From Burkholderiales bacterium 70-64 (GTDB lineage: Bacteria; Pseudomonadota; Gammaproteobacteria; Burkholderiales; Burkholderiaceae_E): a DNA stretch of 64,000 nucleotides. This document shows, in pieces, positions 53,292 to 64,000 of the stretch; position 1 is the first letter of the stretch; every line of letters begins with the position of its first letter. The stretch spans positions 1-64,000 of the forward strand of contig MKUQ01000027.1 in assembly GCA_001898645.1 (NCBI GenBank), given 5' to 3'. A program made the translations under genes and the position numbers. The notes under the pieces were generated by a model. The model made no database searches, was not told where the DNA came from, and saw only the letters and a program-made list of their open reading frames with translations.

Positions 53292-55568
53292 ATGAAAGTG
53301 GCCATCAAGCTACCGGCTTTCCTGCAGCCGCAATCCAGCCGCTACGCCGCCATGGGGCCGGACACGGCGATCATCGACGACCTGCTGCCCGAGGAGCAGC
53401 CGCTTCCGGTGCGTGCGCCGGCCTCGCGGCCCGCCGAGGGTGCGCCGCAGCGGGCGGCACACGCAGACGAGGAAGAACCCGCGCGCGCCGCGACGCCGAA
53501 GGCGCGCGAGCGGTTCCGCATCCCGATCGTCGGCGCCATGTCGTTCCGGCGCCAGATCGAGGTCTGGCTGCCGACGCTTCTGGTATCGGTGCTGGTCGCG
53601 TTCTTCTTCCTCTGGCTCGATTCGCGCCAGGCGACCGATGCGTCGCGCTGGTTCCAGCAGATCGGCGATGCGTTGACCCAGTCGCAACGCGTGGCCAAGG
53701 CGGCCTCGCAGGCGCTCGCCGGCGATCCGCTGGCGTTCGGGCAGCTGAACGACGGTCGCGAGGCCATGAACCGTGCGCTCGGGCGGCTTGCCAACGGCAG
53801 CGGCGAGGAACGCCCGGTGCCGGACGACCTGATGCCCGACATACGCACGCTGGCGCTGGTCTGGTCGCTGTCGGACAACGCGGTGAAGGCGATCGTGAAC
53901 CATGACCTGCTGCTGCAATCGCTCGGCGGGATGCGTCGCGACGTGACGCGGGTCAATCCGCAGATGCTGCGCGACGCGCAGGCCGTGGTGGCGAGCAAGC
54001 TGCGCACGGGTGCGCCGGCGCGCGAGGTGGCGGCCGCAGGCGACCTGGTGACGCTCGCGCAGGGCATTGCCAAGGACGTCAACGAGCTGCTCCTGCCGAG
54101 TGTGCCCGACAAGGCGGCCGAGGCGCGCCTGCGCCAGTCGCTCGGCGAGCTGGCGGTGCTGACCGACGGCCTGCTCGACGGCAACGAGCGCATGCGGCTG
54201 TCGGCGGCCGGTGACCCCGAGGCGCGTCGCGCGCTGGGCGAGCTAAAGCAGATGCTGGCCGCCATCGATCCGACCGTGTCGGACATCATGGCGAGCCTGC
54301 CGCGGCTGCAGCAGGCCAGGCAGGCCGAACGGCACGTGTTCGGCGACAGCGACGTGGTGCAGGCGCTGCTCGAGGCGGTTCGCACGAAGCTGCAGGCACG
54401 CGATTCGCTGCACACCTGGAACCTCATCATCGCCGCGGTGTTCGGCGTGATCGCGCTGCTCGCCGTATACGGCCTGTTCCGCGCATTCCTGTCCGACAGC
54501 GAGCAGCGTGCGGAGGACGCCGAACGCCAGGAGGCCACGGCGAGGCGGCAGGAGCAGCAGGCCAAGGCCGCCAACGACCAGAACCAGGCGGCGATTCTGC
54601 GCCTGATGAACGAGCTGCAGGAGGTGGCCGACGGCGACCTGACGGTGCAGGCCACGGTGTCGGAGGACATCACCGGCGCGATCGCCGACTCGGTGAACTA
54701 CACCGTCGAGGAGCTGCGCAGCCTGGTGGGGCGGATCAACACCACTGCCGACCTGGTGAGCGACGCCTCCTCTCGGGCGCAGATGACCGCGGCGAGCCTG
54801 CAGGCCGCGAGCGAGCAGCAGTCGCGCGAGATTCGCGATACCGGCGAGGCGGTGCTGCGCATGGCCAAGCAGATCGACGAGGTGTCGGTGCGCGCCTCGG
54901 AGTCCGTGCAGGTGGCGCGCCAGTCGCTCGGCGCCTCCGAGGAGGGCTCGCGCGCGGTGAACAACGCCATCTCCGGCATGAACGGGATCCGCGACCAGAT
55001 CCAGGAGACGGCCAAGCGGATCAAGCGGCTGGGCGAGTCGTCGCAGGAGATCGGCGAGATCGTCGAGCTGATCTCGGACATCACCGAGCAGACCAACGTG
55101 CTGGCGCTCAACGCGGCGATCCAGGCCGCGTCGGCGGGCGAGGCCGGCCGCGGCTTCACCGTGGTGGCCGAGGAGGTCCAGCGGCTGGCCGAACGTTCGG
55201 GTGAGGCGACCAAGCAGATCTCGACGCTGATCCGCACCATCCAGACCGATACCCAGGATGCGGTCGCGGCCATGGAGCGCAGCACGCAAGGGGTGGTCGA
55301 GGGTACGCGCCTGTCCGACGAGGCCGGCCGCGCGCTGGGCGAGATCGGTCGCGTGTCGGCCACGCTGGCCGAGCTGATCGAGGACTTCTCCAGCACCACC
55401 TCGCGCCAGGCGGTTTCGGCCGGAACGGTCGCACAATCGATCCAGCGCATCCTGCTGGTCACCGAGCAGACCAGCGAGGGCACGCTGGAGACCGCCGGCT
55501 CGATTCGCCAGCTTTCGGAGCTTGCCCACGAGCTGAAGAACTCGGTATCCCGGTTCAAGGTCGCGTGA
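53292..55568 (+). CDS. pilJ: Methyl-accepting chemotaxis protein PilJ
   Basis: A 758-residue chemoreceptor of the type IV pilus system. About 85 cytoplasmic residues rich in Glu, Ala and Pro precede the first membrane helix (about 93–113). A periplasmic region of about 265 residues with PilJ-type helices follows, then the second helix (about 375–396), HAMP-like segment, and the coiled-coil signalling domain. The hairpin tip is [20 protein letters not shown] and then [18 protein letters not shown]. There is no CheR-binding pentapeptide. The long N-terminal cytoplasmic tail is longer than in P. aeruginosa PilJ. Confidence 0.94.
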   Translation: MKVAIKLPAFLQPQSSRYAAMGPDTAIIDDLLPEEQPLPVRAPASRPAEGAPQRAAHADEEEPARAATPKARERFRIPIVGAMSFRRQIEVWLPTLLVSVLVAFFFLWLDSRQATDASRWFQQIGDALTQSQRVAKAASQALAGDPLAFGQLNDGREAMNRALGRLANGSGEERPVPDDLMPDIRTLALVWSLSDNAVKAIVNHDLLLQSLGGMRRDVTRVNPQMLRDAQAVVASKLRTGAPAREVAAAGDLVTLAQGIAKDVNELLLPSVPDKAAEARLRQSLGELAVLTDGLLDGNERMRLSAAGDPEARRALGELKQMLAAIDPTVSDIMASLPRLQQARQAERHVFGDSDVVQALLEAVRTKLQARDSLHTWNLIIAAVFGVIALLAVYGLFRAFLSDSEQRAEDAERQEATARRQEQQAKAANDQNQAAILRLMNELQEVADGDLTVQATVSEDITGAIADSVNYTVEELRSLVGRINTTADLVSDASSRAQMTAASLQAASEQQSREIRDTGEAVLRMAKQIDEVSVRASESVQVARQSLGASEEGSRAVNNAISGMNGIRDQIQETAKRIKRLGESSQEIGEIVELISDITEQTNVLALNAAIQAASAGEAGRGFTVVAEEVQRLAERSGEATKQISTLIRTIQTDTQDAVAAMERSTQGVVEGTRLSDEAGRALGEIGRVSATLAELIEDFSSTTSRQAVSAGTVAQSIQRILLVTEQTSEGTLETAGSIRQLSELAHELKNSVSRFKVA

Positions 55569-55611
55569 GAACCGTTCTGAATCGCCGCCGCGGCGGCAGG
55601 GAATTGGGACG

Positions 55612-58600
55612 ATGAGCGAGAACAACGGGTACGACGACCACGATCTTTCCACGCTTTCGTGGTGCATCGGCGAGATCCGCGAATCGCTCGCGGCCAGCGA
55701 GGCCGCCTTGCGCGAGCAGCTCGCCCGCGCCGACGGCGAGGAACGCTCGGCGCTGATGGCCGCGCGCGCCTCGCTGCACCAGGCGCACGGCGCGCTCATG
55801 GTGGTCGACGTGGCCGGCGTGTCGCTCGTCAGCTCCGAGGCCGAGACGCTGCTCGACCTGGTCGAGCGGTCCCAACTGGCGCTGGATGCGCCGCTCGTCG
55901 AGCGCATCGGGCACGCATTCGCCGCGCTGACCGACTATCTCGATGCGCTGCTGCTCGGCGAGCCGGCCCAGCCGCTGTACCTCTTCCCCTACTACCGCGA
56001 GCTGCTCGAGGCGCGCGGTGCCGATCGCATCCACCCGGCGGACCTGTTCGCCGCGCCGGTTTCGGCGCAGCTGGTGCCGGCCGAGGCCGCGACGCAGCAG
56101 CTCGATGCCGCCCGGCTGGCGGGCATCCGCGCCCAGTTCGAGCGCGGGCTGCTGAAGGTGCTGCGCGACCCGGGCGACAGCGCCGCGGTGGCGCAGCTGC
56201 ACGCGGCGGTCGACACCATCGGTGCATCGCAGGTGGGTGCTTCCCATCCGACCTTCTGGAAGGTGGTGCTGGCCTACTTCGAGGCTCTGCGCAGCGATGC
56301 GCTTGCCCTCGACGTCTACGGCAAGCGGCTACTCGCACGGCTGAACCTGCAGCTGCGCCGGTCGATCGACGACGGCGCGCCGGTGGCCGAGCGCCTGATG
56401 AAGGACACGCTGTTCGCGCTGGCACGCGCGCGCGAAACGGAGTCCGCTTCGCCGCTGGTCGCCGAGGTGCGGCGCGCGTTCAGGCTCGCCAGCACAGTGC
56501 CCGACGATTTCGAGGTCGCGCGCTTCGGCCGCATCGATGCGCGCGCCATCACCGCCGCGCGCGAGGCGATCGCGCGCGCCAAGCTCGCCTGGGAGAAGCT
56601 GGTGCGCGGCAGCGCGGCCGAGCTGGCCAGCTTCGCGCAGTCCGTCGCTGCCCTGCGTGCGGCGGTCGCGGCCCTGCCGCTGGAGGGCGTCCGGTCGCTG
56701 GGCGATGCGTTCGCGGAAACCAGCCGTATGCTGGCGCTCGGCTCGGCCGCTCCTTCGGAGGCGCTGGCGCTCGAGGTGGCCTCGGCGCTGCTGTTCGCCG
56801 AGCAGATCTTCGAGCGGGCCCTCAAGGGCGACGACATCGATGTGCGCGCCGCCGAGATGGCGGCGCGGCTGCTGCAGACGGCCGCCGGCACGCCGCCCGA
56901 GGACGAGATGCCGCAATGGCTGCGCACGCTCAGCCACGCCGCGCAGGAACGCCTCACCATGGCCGCCTTCATCGGCGAGGCGCAGGGCAACCTGCGCTCG
57001 GCCGAGCAGGCGCTCGATGCCTTCTTCCGCGATCCGGCGCAACGCGCCGACCTGCCGCAGACTGTGCGCCAGCTGCACCAGGTGGCGGGCGCGCTGCAGC
57101 TGCTCGGCCACCAGGACGCCTCGAGCGCCGCCTCGAGCGTTGCCGATCGCGTGCAGGCTTTTGCCGCGGATGCGGCCGATCCGGACGGCGAGGCGTGCGA
57201 GGCCGTCGCCGGCAGCCTCGGTGCGCTCGGGTTCTTCGTCGACAGCCTGCAGCAGCCGGGCCGCTCCAGCGCGCGCTTCGAGTTCGATGCCGGCAGCGGC
57301 CGGTTCAGCGCAGCATTGACCCAGGCGCGCAGCGAGCGTCCGTCGGTGGTGGTGGCGCTCGAGGCGCGCGCACAGGCCGCGCCGTCGGCGCCGGTCGTGC
57401 AGCGCGCGCCGACCGAGCCGCCGGACACCCTGCCGTCCGCGGCACAACCTGCCGCGCAGGCGACCGCCGAGGCGCTGGTCCTCGAGCATGCGCAGCGGGT
57501 CGGCGAGCTGCTCGACTCGCTCGGCCGCGACCCGCGCGATCCGTCGCTGCGCGATGCGCTGCGCCCGGCGCTGGTGCGCCTGCGCGACGACGCTCAGCTG
57601 GCCGACGACGGCACGCTGAAGTCGCGTGCCGGCGAGGCGATCGCGGTGCTCGATGTCGCGACCGAGGTGGGGAGTACGCCCGATATCGAGGCGCTGCGCA
57701 GGGTGCTCGGCGATCTCGCGGGCGTGCCGTCGCGGGACGCGCCCCCTGCAGTGCCGGAACCCCAGCGCGATGCTGCCGAGATCGACAGCGAGCTGCTCGA
57801 GATCTTCCTCGGAGAGGCGCGCGAGGTCCTGGCCGCGATCGCCGATGCCGTCGTCCGGTCGCGCCTGGCACCGGCCGACTCGATCTCGCTCACCACCATC
57901 CGCCGCGGCTTCCATACCCTGAAGGGCTCGAGCCGCATGGTGGGCCTGTCCGAGTTCGGCGAGGCGGCGTGGTCGATGGAGCAGGTGCTGAACCTGTGGC
58001 TGGCCGAAGAGCGCGTCGCAACCGCTCCGCTGCACGAGCTGATCGAGCTTGCGCGGGCGCGCTTCGAGCGTTGGGTCGATGCGCTGCAGGAGGGCAGTGC
58101 GTCCTTGCGCATCGATCCGGCGCCGATGATCGCGGCGGCGGTCGCGCTGCGCGATGCCCAGCCGCACGAGGCGGCTTTCGCGGTGCTGGCGCTGGAGCCG
58201 GCTGCCGCCGCCGCTACCGCCGATGCCGTCATGGCCGATGGCGCCGCGGCCGATTCGGTCACGGCGGATTCCGTCATGGCCTACGCTGCCCTGATCGATG
58301 AAGCGACAATCGATGCTGCGACGATCCATGTCGCAGCGATCGACGAAACGACGACCGACGCCGTTACGGCCGATATCCCTGCGGCCGAGGCCGCCGCGGC
58401 ACCGTCTGCCGCGGATGAGGTGCGCATCGGCGAGCAGACCGTCAGCCGCCCGCTCTACGAAATCTTCCTGACCGAGGCCGACGACCTCATTGCCACGCTG
58501 AGCAACGACAGCGTGGAGTGGGCCGATGAGCCCGGGCGTCCGGCGAGCGAGCGGGCGCAGCGCGCCATGCACTCGCTCAAGGGCAGCGCGGCGCTGGTGG

Positions 58601-61512
58601 CCCTGCACAACGTGCAGTTGCTGGCCGAGCAGCTCGAGGTGTTCCTCCTGCGCCAGCGTGCCTGCGCTCGTCCGATGCCGGCGCAGGACCTGGATGACTA
58701 CGCGCATGCCATCGAGCGCATGCAGGCGATGTTGCACCGCTTCGCCGCCGGGAGTCCGCCGCGTGAGGAGCCCGAGGCGCATGCGCTTGCGCATGCCCTC
58801 GCCGCGCGCTGGGATCCGCGCATCGTCACGCGCGACGAAATGCACGCCGCCGTGCCGGATTCGCTCGATACACAGGCTGCGCTCGACGCTCCCGATATGC
58901 CTGGAGCTTCCGATGCGCCTGATGCGTCCGATGCGCTCGGCGCGCAGGCGGATGGGACACCGCAGGCGGCTGCGACGGCCCATCCGGTGGACGAGCTTGA
59001 TGCGGAGCTGCTGCCGATCTTCATCGAGGAGGCCGCCGACTACCTGCCGCAGATCGGCGAGAACCTGCGCCGCTGGCTCGAGGCCCCGGCCGACCGTTCG
59101 CTGCAGCAGACCCTGATGCGCCACCTGCATACCGTCAAGGGCAGCGCGCGCATGGCCGGCGCCATGGACCTCGGGCAGCGTGTGCACGAAATGGAGACGC
59201 GCATCGAGGCGGCGAGCGTGCTCACCGTCGTGCCAGGCACGCTGATCGAGGAGCTGATCGCCGATCACGACGAGGTGGTCGGCCTGTTCGAGGCCATCCG
59301 CGATCCCGCGAGACGGGCACCGGCCGTGGCGGCCGGCGCCGTTCCCGCTGCCGCAGCCCCTGCGAACGCTGCCGATTCCGCCCCCGCTACCCTCGCGGCC
59401 CCCGGAATCGCTGCAGCCGTTGCCGCGCCCGCTGTCGCCCCGGCCGATGCCGCATACGCCTCCGCCACGCCCGATGTGGCGGCGCCCGGTGCCGCCGGCG
59501 CACCAATCGCTCCGGATGCCGCGGAAGAGGGCGTGGCGGCGCAGCTTGCGGCCGAGCCGACCGAGCCGGTGCAGTTGGCCGCCGGTCAGCCGCCCGCTGC
59601 CCAGCCGCCGGCCGCGGCTCCGCGTGCCGCTGCCCCGGCGCAGGCGGCCGGCGCCGCGCCCTCGGCTACGGCCCTGGTGCGGGTGCGCGCCGACCTGCTC
59701 GAACGGGTGGTCAACGAATCGGGCGAGGTCTCGATCGCGCGTTCGCGGCTGGACAACGAGCTGGGCCAGCTGCGGCTGTCGTTGCAGGACCTCACCGAGA
59801 ACGTCGGGCGGCTGCGTTCGCAGTTGCGCGAGATCGAGATCCAGGCCGAGTCGCAGATCCAGGCGCGCATCGCGCACCAGCGCGAGAGCAGCGTCGAGTT
59901 CGATCCGCTGGAGTTCGATCGCTACACGCGCTTCCAGGAGCTCACGCGCATGCTGGCCGAGTCGGTCAACGACGTGGCCACGGTGCAGCATAACGCGATG
60001 CGCAACCTCGACGAGGCCGCGCAGGACATGGTGCGCCATGCGCAGGTGCTGCGCGAGCTGCAGCAGAACCTGATGCGCATGCGCATGGTGCAGTTCGGCT
60101 CGATCTCCGATCGCCTCTATCGCGTGGTGCGCCAGGCGGCCAAGGAGCTGGGCAAGCGCGTGAGCCTGGACGTGCGCGGCGCATCGGTGGAAATCGATCG
60201 GGGCGTGCTCGAGCGTATGGCCGGCCCGATCGAGCATCTGCTGCGCAACGCCGTCGCGCACGGCATCGAGCCGCCGCAGGATCGCCTGGCGGCGGGCAAG
60301 TCCGAGGCGGGCGAGATCCGCGTCGAAGTGCGTCAGGAAGGCAACGAGGTCGTGCTGGCCTTCGCCGACGACGGCGGCGGGTTGGACTACGCGAAGATCC
60401 TCGCGCGCGCCAGGAGCCTGGGTCTGGTCGGTGAGCACGCGCAGCCGGGTGAGCGCGAGCTCGCCGACCTCATCTTCGCGCCGGGCTTCTCCACCGCCAG
60501 CGCGGTCACCGAGCTCGCCGGCCGCGGCGTGGGTACCGACGTCGTGCGCTCGGAGGTGCTCGCGCTGGGCGGGCGCATCGACGTCGAATCCAGCGCTGGC
60601 GCCGGCACGCGGTTCACGATCCACCTGCCGCTCACGCTGGCGATCGCCCAGGTGGTGCTGGTGACGGTCGGCCAGGCGCAATACGCCATTCCCTCGTCGA
60701 GCGTCGAGCAGGTGCTGCAGCTCAAGCCGCAGGCGCTGGCCGCGGCCTACGGCGAGGGTTCGGTCCAGTGGCAGGGTGCGCGGGTACCGATGCACTACCT
60801 GGGTGCGTTGGCCGGGCTGCCGGAGTCGCAGCCGGTCGCCCAGCACCTGTCGCCGGTGGTGATCGTGCGTTCGGCGAACCTGCGCCTGGCCATGCACGTC
60901 GATGCGGTCAGCCGCAACCAGGAAGTGGTGGTCAAGAACGTGGGCCCGCAGGCGGCCCGCGTACCCGGCATCGGTGGCGCCACCGTGCTCGGCGACGGCG
61001 AGATCGTGCTGATCCTGAACGCCGCCCGCCTGGCCCAGTCGGTGCTGGGCGACCTGTGGATGGTCGAACGGCCGTCGCCGGGCGTGCAGCGTGCCGCCCT
61101 GGCCGAGGTGCCGCCGACCGTGATGGTGGTGGACGACTCGCTCACCGTGCGCAAGGCGACGCAGCGGCTGCTGGCGCGCGAAGGCTACGACGTGATGCTG
61201 GCCAAGGACGGGGTCGATGCGCTGCGCCAGCTGCAGGATCGCCGGCCCGACGTGATGCTGGTCGACATCGAGATGCCGCGCATGGACGGCTTCGACCTCA
61301 CGCGCAACGTGCGCGGCGACGCCCAGCACGGCGACATCCCGATCGTGATGATCACCTCGCGCATGGCCGACAAGCATCGCAACTACGCGCTGTCGCTGGG
61401 CGTCGACGTCTACCTCGGCAAGCCCTGGCGTGACGACGAGCTGCTGCGGTACATCGCAGGGTTCGTGGCAGCGCGCCGGCGCGCCGCCGGCGCTGCGGCG
61501 CGGATTGTGTAG
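55612..61512 (+). CDS. chpA: Hybrid chemotaxis histidine kinase ChpA (PilL)
   Basis: A 1966-residue CheA-type hub. Three canonical Hpt sites are seen at His768 ([10 protein letters not shown]), His987 ([10 protein letters not shown]) and His1173 ([10 protein letters not shown]), and at least one degenerate module at His489 (HQVAG, lacking Lys). Then come a dimer helix region from about 1365, the ATPase N-box [11 protein letters not shown] (about 1543–1553), a CheW-like domain, and a receiver with Asp1885 in [13 protein letters not shown]. Linkers at about 865–925 and 1235–1360 are Ala/Pro-rich or repeat-like. No pilK or chpB methylation genes follow; the next gene is yqgE. Confidence 0.95.
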   Translation: MSENNGYDDHDLSTLSWCIGEIRESLAASEAALREQLARADGEERSALMAARASLHQAHGALMVVDVAGVSLVSSEAETLLDLVERSQLALDAPLVERIGHAFAALTDYLDALLLGEPAQPLYLFPYYRELLEARGADRIHPADLFAAPVSAQLVPAEAATQQLDAARLAGIRAQFERGLLKVLRDPGDSAAVAQLHAAVDTIGASQVGASHPTFWKVVLAYFEALRSDALALDVYGKRLLARLNLQLRRSIDDGAPVAERLMKDTLFALARARETESASPLVAEVRRAFRLASTVPDDFEVARFGRIDARAITAAREAIARAKLAWEKLVRGSAAELASFAQSVAALRAAVAALPLEGVRSLGDAFAETSRMLALGSAAPSEALALEVASALLFAEQIFERALKGDDIDVRAAEMAARLLQTAAGTPPEDEMPQWLRTLSHAAQERLTMAAFIGEAQGNLRSAEQALDAFFRDPAQRADLPQTVRQLHQVAGALQLLGHQDASSAASSVADRVQAFAADAADPDGEACEAVAGSLGALGFFVDSLQQPGRSSARFEFDAGSGRFSAALTQARSERPSVVVALEARAQAAPSAPVVQRAPTEPPDTLPSAAQPAAQATAEALVLEHAQRVGELLDSLGRDPRDPSLRDALRPALVRLRDDAQLADDGTLKSRAGEAIAVLDVATEVGSTPDIEALRRVLGDLAGVPSRDAPPAVPEPQRDAAEIDSELLEIFLGEAREVLAAIADAVVRSRLAPADSISLTTIRRGFHTLKGSSRMVGLSEFGEAAWSMEQVLNLWLAEERVATAPLHELIELARARFERWVDALQEGSASLRIDPAPMIAAAVALRDAQPHEAAFAVLALEPAAAAATADAVMADGAAADSVTADSVMAYAALIDEATIDAATIHVAAIDETTTDAVTADIPAAEAAAAPSAADEVRIGEQTVSRPLYEIFLTEADDLIATLSNDSVEWADEPGRPASERAQRAMHSLKGSAALVALHNVQLLAEQLEVFLLRQRACARPMPAQDLDDYAHAIERMQAMLHRFAAGSPPREEPEAHALAHALAARWDPRIVTRDEMHAAVPDSLDTQAALDAPDMPGASDAPDASDALGAQADGTPQAAATAHPVDELDAELLPIFIEEAADYLPQIGENLRRWLEAPADRSLQQTLMRHLHTVKGSARMAGAMDLGQRVHEMETRIEAASVLTVVPGTLIEELIADHDEVVGLFEAIRDPARRAPAVAAGAVPAAAAPANAADSAPATLAAPGIAAAVAAPAVAPADAAYASATPDVAAPGAAGAPIAPDAAEEGVAAQLAAEPTEPVQLAAGQPPAAQPPAAAPRAAAPAQAAGAAPSATALVRVRADLLERVVNESGEVSIARSRLDNELGQLRLSLQDLTENVGRLRSQLREIEIQAESQIQARIAHQRESSVEFDPLEFDRYTRFQELTRMLAESVNDVATVQHNAMRNLDEAAQDMVRHAQVLRELQQNLMRMRMVQFGSISDRLYRVVRQAAKELGKRVSLDVRGASVEIDRGVLERMAGPIEHLLRNAVAHGIEPPQDRLAAGKSEAGEIRVEVRQEGNEVVLAFADDGGGLDYAKILARARSLGLVGEHAQPGERELADLIFAPGFSTASAVTELAGRGVGTDVVRSEVLALGGRIDVESSAGAGTRFTIHLPLTLAIAQVVLVTVGQAQYAIPSSSVEQVLQLKPQALAAAYGEGSVQWQGARVPMHYLGALAGLPESQPVAQHLSPVVIVRSANLRLAMHVDAVSRNQEVVVKNVGPQAARVPGIGGATVLGDGEIVLILNAARLAQSVLGDLWMVERPSPGVQRAALAEVPPTVMVVDDSLTVRKATQRLLAREGYDVMLAKDGVDALRQLQDRRPDVMLVDIEMPRMDGFDLTRNVRGDAQHGDIPIVMITSRMADKHRNYALSLGVDVYLGKPWRDDELLRYIAGFVAARRRAAGAAARIV

Positions 61513-61540
61513 CCAGGGGGTGCGCCTTTACAATCGGGCC

Positions 61541-62110
61541 ATGGGCGCCCAGACCGTCTCCAACCTGACCAACCAGTTCCTGATCGCCATGCCCGACATG
61601 GCGGATCCGAACTTCGGCGGCACCGTCGTGTTCGTGGTCGAGCACAACGAGAAGGGTGCCCTTGGCTTGGTCATCAACCGGCCGATGGAGATCGATCTGG
61701 CCACGCTGTTCGAGCGCATCGATCTCAAGCTCGAGATCGCGCCGCTGGCCGGTTCGCCGGTGTTCTTCGGGGGGCCGGTCCAGATGGACCGCGGCTTCGT
61801 GCTGCACCAGCCGGTCGGCGAATGGAACTCCACGGTCGCGGTCGGCGACGAACTCGGCCTCACGTCGTCCAAGGACGTACTCGAGGCGGTCGCCGACGGG
61901 GGCGGCCCGCGCCGGATGCTGGTCACGCTCGGCTACGCGGGCTGGGGCCCCGGGCAGCTCGAGGAGGAAATCTCGCGCAACGCCTGGCTCACGGCACCGG
62001 CCGACGCCGATCTCATCTTCGATACGCCGGCCGACGAACGCTTCATGGCGGCGTTCCGTCTCCTCGGCATCGATCCGGCGTTCCTCGCCACCTCGGCCGG
62101 CCACGCTTGA
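61541..62110 (+). CDS. YqgE/AlgH family protein
   Basis: A 189-residue protein of the YqgE/AlgH family, whose fold is known but function is not. It begins [18 protein letters not shown] and has [20 protein letters not shown] and [16 protein letters not shown], with [18 protein letters not shown] late. TACAAT at 61529–61534 may be its -10 element. It leads the conserved yqgE–ruvX–pyrR–pyrB group. Its stop codon is the first three bases of copy D of the palindromic element. Confidence 0.93.
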   Translation: MGAQTVSNLTNQFLIAMPDMADPNFGGTVVFVVEHNEKGALGLVINRPMEIDLATLFERIDLKLEIAPLAGSPVFFGGPVQMDRGFVLHQPVGEWNSTVAVGDELGLTSSKDVLEAVADGGGPRRMLVTLGYAGWGPGQLEEEISRNAWLTAPADADLIFDTPADERFMAAFRLLGIDPAFLATSAGHA

Positions 62111-62229
62111 ACGTACGAATGAACCTACTGCGCGGCCCGATCTCGCGCCTGCGATGCTCGCCGTACCCTGGTACGGCTGCGCTTCTCGGCGCGACCTCGG
62201 GCCGCTCGCTACGGTTCCTTCGCACGTTC
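62108..62229 (+). repeat. 122-bp palindromic element, copy D
   Basis: This copy begins with the yqgE stop (TGAACGTACGAATGAACC) and ends GGTTCCTTCGCACGTTC. It differs from copy C at eight positions. One pair of differences, T-A to C-G at the eighth base pair of the outer stem, keeps pairing. The loop is CCTG. It lies between yqgE and ruvX, which are read in the same direction. Confidence 0.95.
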
Positions 62230-62298
62230 TGATCGGTGGGCCACGGCCCTCTGGACCAAGGGACACAACTGAGTGCGTCTGGCGAGCGGGGCGGTGCG

Positions 62299-62688
62299 GT
62301 GGCGGAAACGCTGCTTGGCTTCGATTTCGGCACCTACCGCATCGGCGTGGCGATCGGCAACACCCTGACCGGATCGGCGCGCGCGCTGGCGATCGTCGCC
62401 TCCGAGCCCACCGCCGATCGCTGGGCGGCGATCGCCGCGCTGGTCTCGGAGTGGCAGCCGCAGCGGCTGGTGGTGGGGCGTCCGCGCCACTTCGACGGCG
62501 ACGCCCTGGCCGTCACCGCGCGCTGCGAGCGCTTCGCGCGCCAGCTGGCCGGCCGCCTCGGCCTGCCGGTGGCCCTGGTCGACGAAAGCTATTCGAGCGC
62601 CGAGGCGCGTACCACGGCCGGCCGCGGCAGGCCGGTCGATGCCGAAGCGGCGGCCGTAATCCTGCGACAATACCTCTCCAGCCGATGA
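62299..62688 (+). CDS. ruvX: RuvX/YqgF family Holliday-junction resolvase-like nuclease
   Basis: A protein of 129 residues from the GTG at 62299, with the RNase H-like core: LLGFDFGTYRIGVAIGN carries the first acidic residue, PQRLVVGRPRHFDGDALAVTA follows, and VALVDESYSSAEA and the DAEAAAVIL end carry the others. YqgF proteins process pre-16S rRNA ends. An ATG at 62236 would add 21 residues that look unlike the family, so I preferred the GTG. The stop overlaps the pyrR ATG. Confidence 0.9.
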   Translation: MAETLLGFDFGTYRIGVAIGNTLTGSARALAIVASEPTADRWAAIAALVSEWQPQRLVVGRPRHFDGDALAVTARCERFARQLAGRLGLPVALVDESYSSAEARTTAGRGRPVDAEAAAVILRQYLSSR

Positions 62689-63200
62689 TGAGCCGACCTG
62701 CCGACATGAACCCCGCCCCCGACGCCGAGGCGCTGTACGCGAGCCTGCTGCAGGCGCTGCGCGACGGCATTGCCGGGCGCGAGGTCGCGCTGATCGGCAT
62801 CCACAGCGGCGGCGCCTGGATCGCCGAGCGGCTGCATCGCGACCTCGCGCTGGCGCGCCCGCTGGGCACGCTGTCGACGGCGTTCCACCGCGACGACTAC
62901 GGCCGGCGCGCCCTGCCGGCGGAGATGAAGGCCACCGCCCTGCCGTTCGAAGTGGCCGGGGCCGACATCGTGCTGGTCGACGATATCCTGTACACCGGGC
63001 GCACGGTGCGGGCGGCGATGAACGAGCTGTTCGACTACGGCCGGCCGGCGCGCATCGAACTGGCGGTGCTGCTCGATCGCGGCGGGCGCGAGCTGCCGAT
63101 CGAGGCGCGCTACTGCGGCGCCAGACACCCGCTGGCCGCGCCGCGCAACTTCGCGCTCAGCCGCGACGCCGCCGGCCGCTTCGCCCTACGCATCGAATGA
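62685..63200 (+). CDS. pyrR: Pyrimidine operon regulator / uracil phosphoribosyltransferase PyrR
   Basis: A 171-residue PRT-fold protein. The PRPP motif is [18 protein letters not shown], and [15 protein letters not shown] and [12 protein letters not shown] are conserved. In this lineage PyrR sits ahead of pyrB and has UPRTase activity; whether it binds pyr mRNA is not evident, since the pyrR–pyrB junction is only four bases and holds no attenuator. Two ATGs (62685 and 62688) are adjacent; the first overlaps the ruvX stop. Confidence 0.93.
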   Translation: MMSRPADMNPAPDAEALYASLLQALRDGIAGREVALIGIHSGGAWIAERLHRDLALARPLGTLSTAFHRDDYGRRALPAEMKATALPFEVAGADIVLVDDILYTGRTVRAAMNELFDYGRPARIELAVLLDRGGRELPIEARYCGARHPLAAPRNFALSRDAAGRFALRIE

Positions 63201-63204
63201 CCCC

Positions 63205-64000
63205 ATGCCGCTGCGTCATCCCCAGTTGAACGAACACGGCCGGCTGCGCCACCTGCTCACCATCGAGGGCCTGCCGCGCGAGCTGATCCATCACATCCTC
63301 GACACCGCGGCCACTTTCGTCGGCGTCTCCGACCGCGACGTGAAGAAGGTGCCGCTGCTGCGCGGCAAGTCGGTGTTCAACCTGTTCTTCGAGAACTCCA
63401 CGCGCACCCGCACCACCTTCGAGATCGCGGCCAAGCGGCTGTCGGCCGACGTGGTGAACCTGAACATCAACACCTCGTCGACCTCCAAGGGCGAGTCGCT
63501 GCTCGACACCATCGACAACCTGGTGGCGATGCACGCCGACATGTTCGTGGTGCGCCACGCCGAGAGCGGTGCCCCCTTCCTCATCGCTCAACACATCGAC
63601 GCCACGCGCGGGCGCGGGCACGTGCACGTCGTCAACGCCGGCGACGGACGCCATGCGCACCCCACGCAGGGCCTGCTCGACATGTACACCATCCGCCACT
63701 TCAAGGGCGACTTCACCGGGCTCACGGTGGCGATCGTCGGCGACGTGCTGCACTCGCGGGTGGCGCGCTCCGACATCCACGCGCTCACCACGCTGGGCGT
63801 GCCGGAAGTGCGCGTGATCGGCCCGCACACCCTGCTGCCGGGCGCACTCGAGCAGATGGGCGTGCGGGTGTTCACCGACATGCGCGCGGGCCTGCGCGGC
63901 GTAGACGTGGTGATCATGCTGCGGCTGCAGAACGAACGCATGCGCGGCGCGCTGCTGCCTTCGGCGCAGGAGTACTTCAAGCACTACGGCCTGACGCAGG
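63205..64000 (+). CDS. pyrB: Aspartate carbamoyltransferase catalytic subunit (3' end beyond window)
   Basis: The frame starts at the ATG at 63205 and remains open to the right edge, covering about 265 residues of an expected 310–320. It condenses aspartate with carbamoyl phosphate in the first committed step of pyrimidine synthesis. The carbamoyl-phosphate loop [13 protein letters not shown], the 80s-loop-like [13 protein letters not shown] and the [11 protein letters not shown] motif are all present. It follows pyrR after four bases and completes the yqgE–ruvX–pyrR–pyrB order. The C-terminal aspartate-binding loop is not in the window. Confidence 0.97.
   Translation, partial: MPLRHPQLNEHGRLRHLLTIEGLPRELIHHILDTAATFVGVSDRDVKKVPLLRGKSVFNLFFENSTRTRTTFEIAAKRLSADVVNLNINTSSTSKGESLLDTIDNLVAMHADMFVVRHAESGAPFLIAQHIDATRGRGHVHVVNAGDGRHAHPTQGLLDMYTIRHFKGDFTGLTVAIVGDVLHSRVARSDIHALTTLGVPEVRVIGPHTLLPGALEQMGVRVFTDMRAGLRGVDVVIMLRLQNERMRGALLPSAQEYFKHYGLTQ

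Noticed and set aside
56329-61377. A 1,682-codon open frame antisense to chpA, and similar long antisense frames (43252–45720, 9301–11427, 1643–3019)
   Set aside because: They mirror the codon periodicity of the sense genes in GC-rich DNA, show no domains, and consist of low-complexity Arg/His/Ala-rich sequence.
63201-63204. PyrR-controlled attenuator between pyrR and pyrB
   Set aside because: The gap is four bases and no hairpin can be formed ahead of pyrB.

Overview
The window reads as chromosome of a GC-rich betaproteobacterium, most like the Burkholderiales, though no genus can be named from the sequence alone. The pointers are a Coq7-type ubiquinone hydroxylase, a 16-strand-type porin ending in Phe, and gene neighbourhoods I know from that group: argC–DUF6776–bactofilin–erpA–anmK–M23 peptidase–tyrS, ribD–ribE–ribBA–ribH–nusB–thiL–pgpA–pncC–recA–recX–DUF2889–sucCD–terC, rubredoxin–pilGHIJ–chpA, and yqgE–ruvX–pyrR–pyrB. 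Almost everything is housekeeping or core metabolism. I see no tRNA, rRNA, prophage, transposase or CRISPR array.

Layout. 1–13.9 kb is catabolic: a cut-off thiolase, a GntR regulator and acetoacetyl-CoA synthetase; a PEP-CTERM SGNH hydrolase; D-amino acid dehydrogenase divergent from an Lrp-type regulator; an LD-carboxypeptidase; an M20 amidohydrolase; a lipoprotein peptidase; FadD; and an aromatic acyl-CoA ligase behind its MarR regulator. 14–18 kb holds a porin, coq7, an OsmC protein, a candidate small RNA, and rplM–rpsI. 18–26.8 kb holds argC, bactofilin, ErpA, cell-wall recycling and hydrolysis genes, tyrS and dtd. 27–42.6 kb is glyA–nrdR, a TPP enzyme, the riboflavin genes running into nusB–thiL–pgpA–pncC, the SOS gene recA with recX, and sucCD–terC. 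42.7–46.2 kb is an FHA protein, a CHASE2 nucleotide cyclase and a class II cyclic-nucleotide phosphodiesterase. 46.5–50.7 kb is a lower-GC block with a type IV pilin, an alkaline-phosphatase-superfamily membrane enzyme and an O-antigen-ligase-like protein. 51.7–61.5 kb is the Pil–Chp chemosensory operon that controls type IV pili. The window ends in pyrB.

The most unusual structure is a family of four palindromic elements, each exactly 122 bp (copies at 20736, 28326, 38423 and 62108). In every copy the first three bases of the same end are the TGA stop codon of the adjoining gene (anmK, glyA, recA, yqgE). Second is an orphan transcription unit at about 16804–16899: a sigma-70-like promoter, a hairpin whose loop imitates the anti-Shine-Dalgarno tail of 16S rRNA, and an intrinsic terminator. 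Other notable points are sigma-54-type promoters before the PEP-CTERM hydrolase and before pilA, a lumazine synthase with a 34-residue almost purely acidic tail, a five-unit minisatellite at the tyrS stop codon, and a cyclase–phosphodiesterase pair whose genes overlap.
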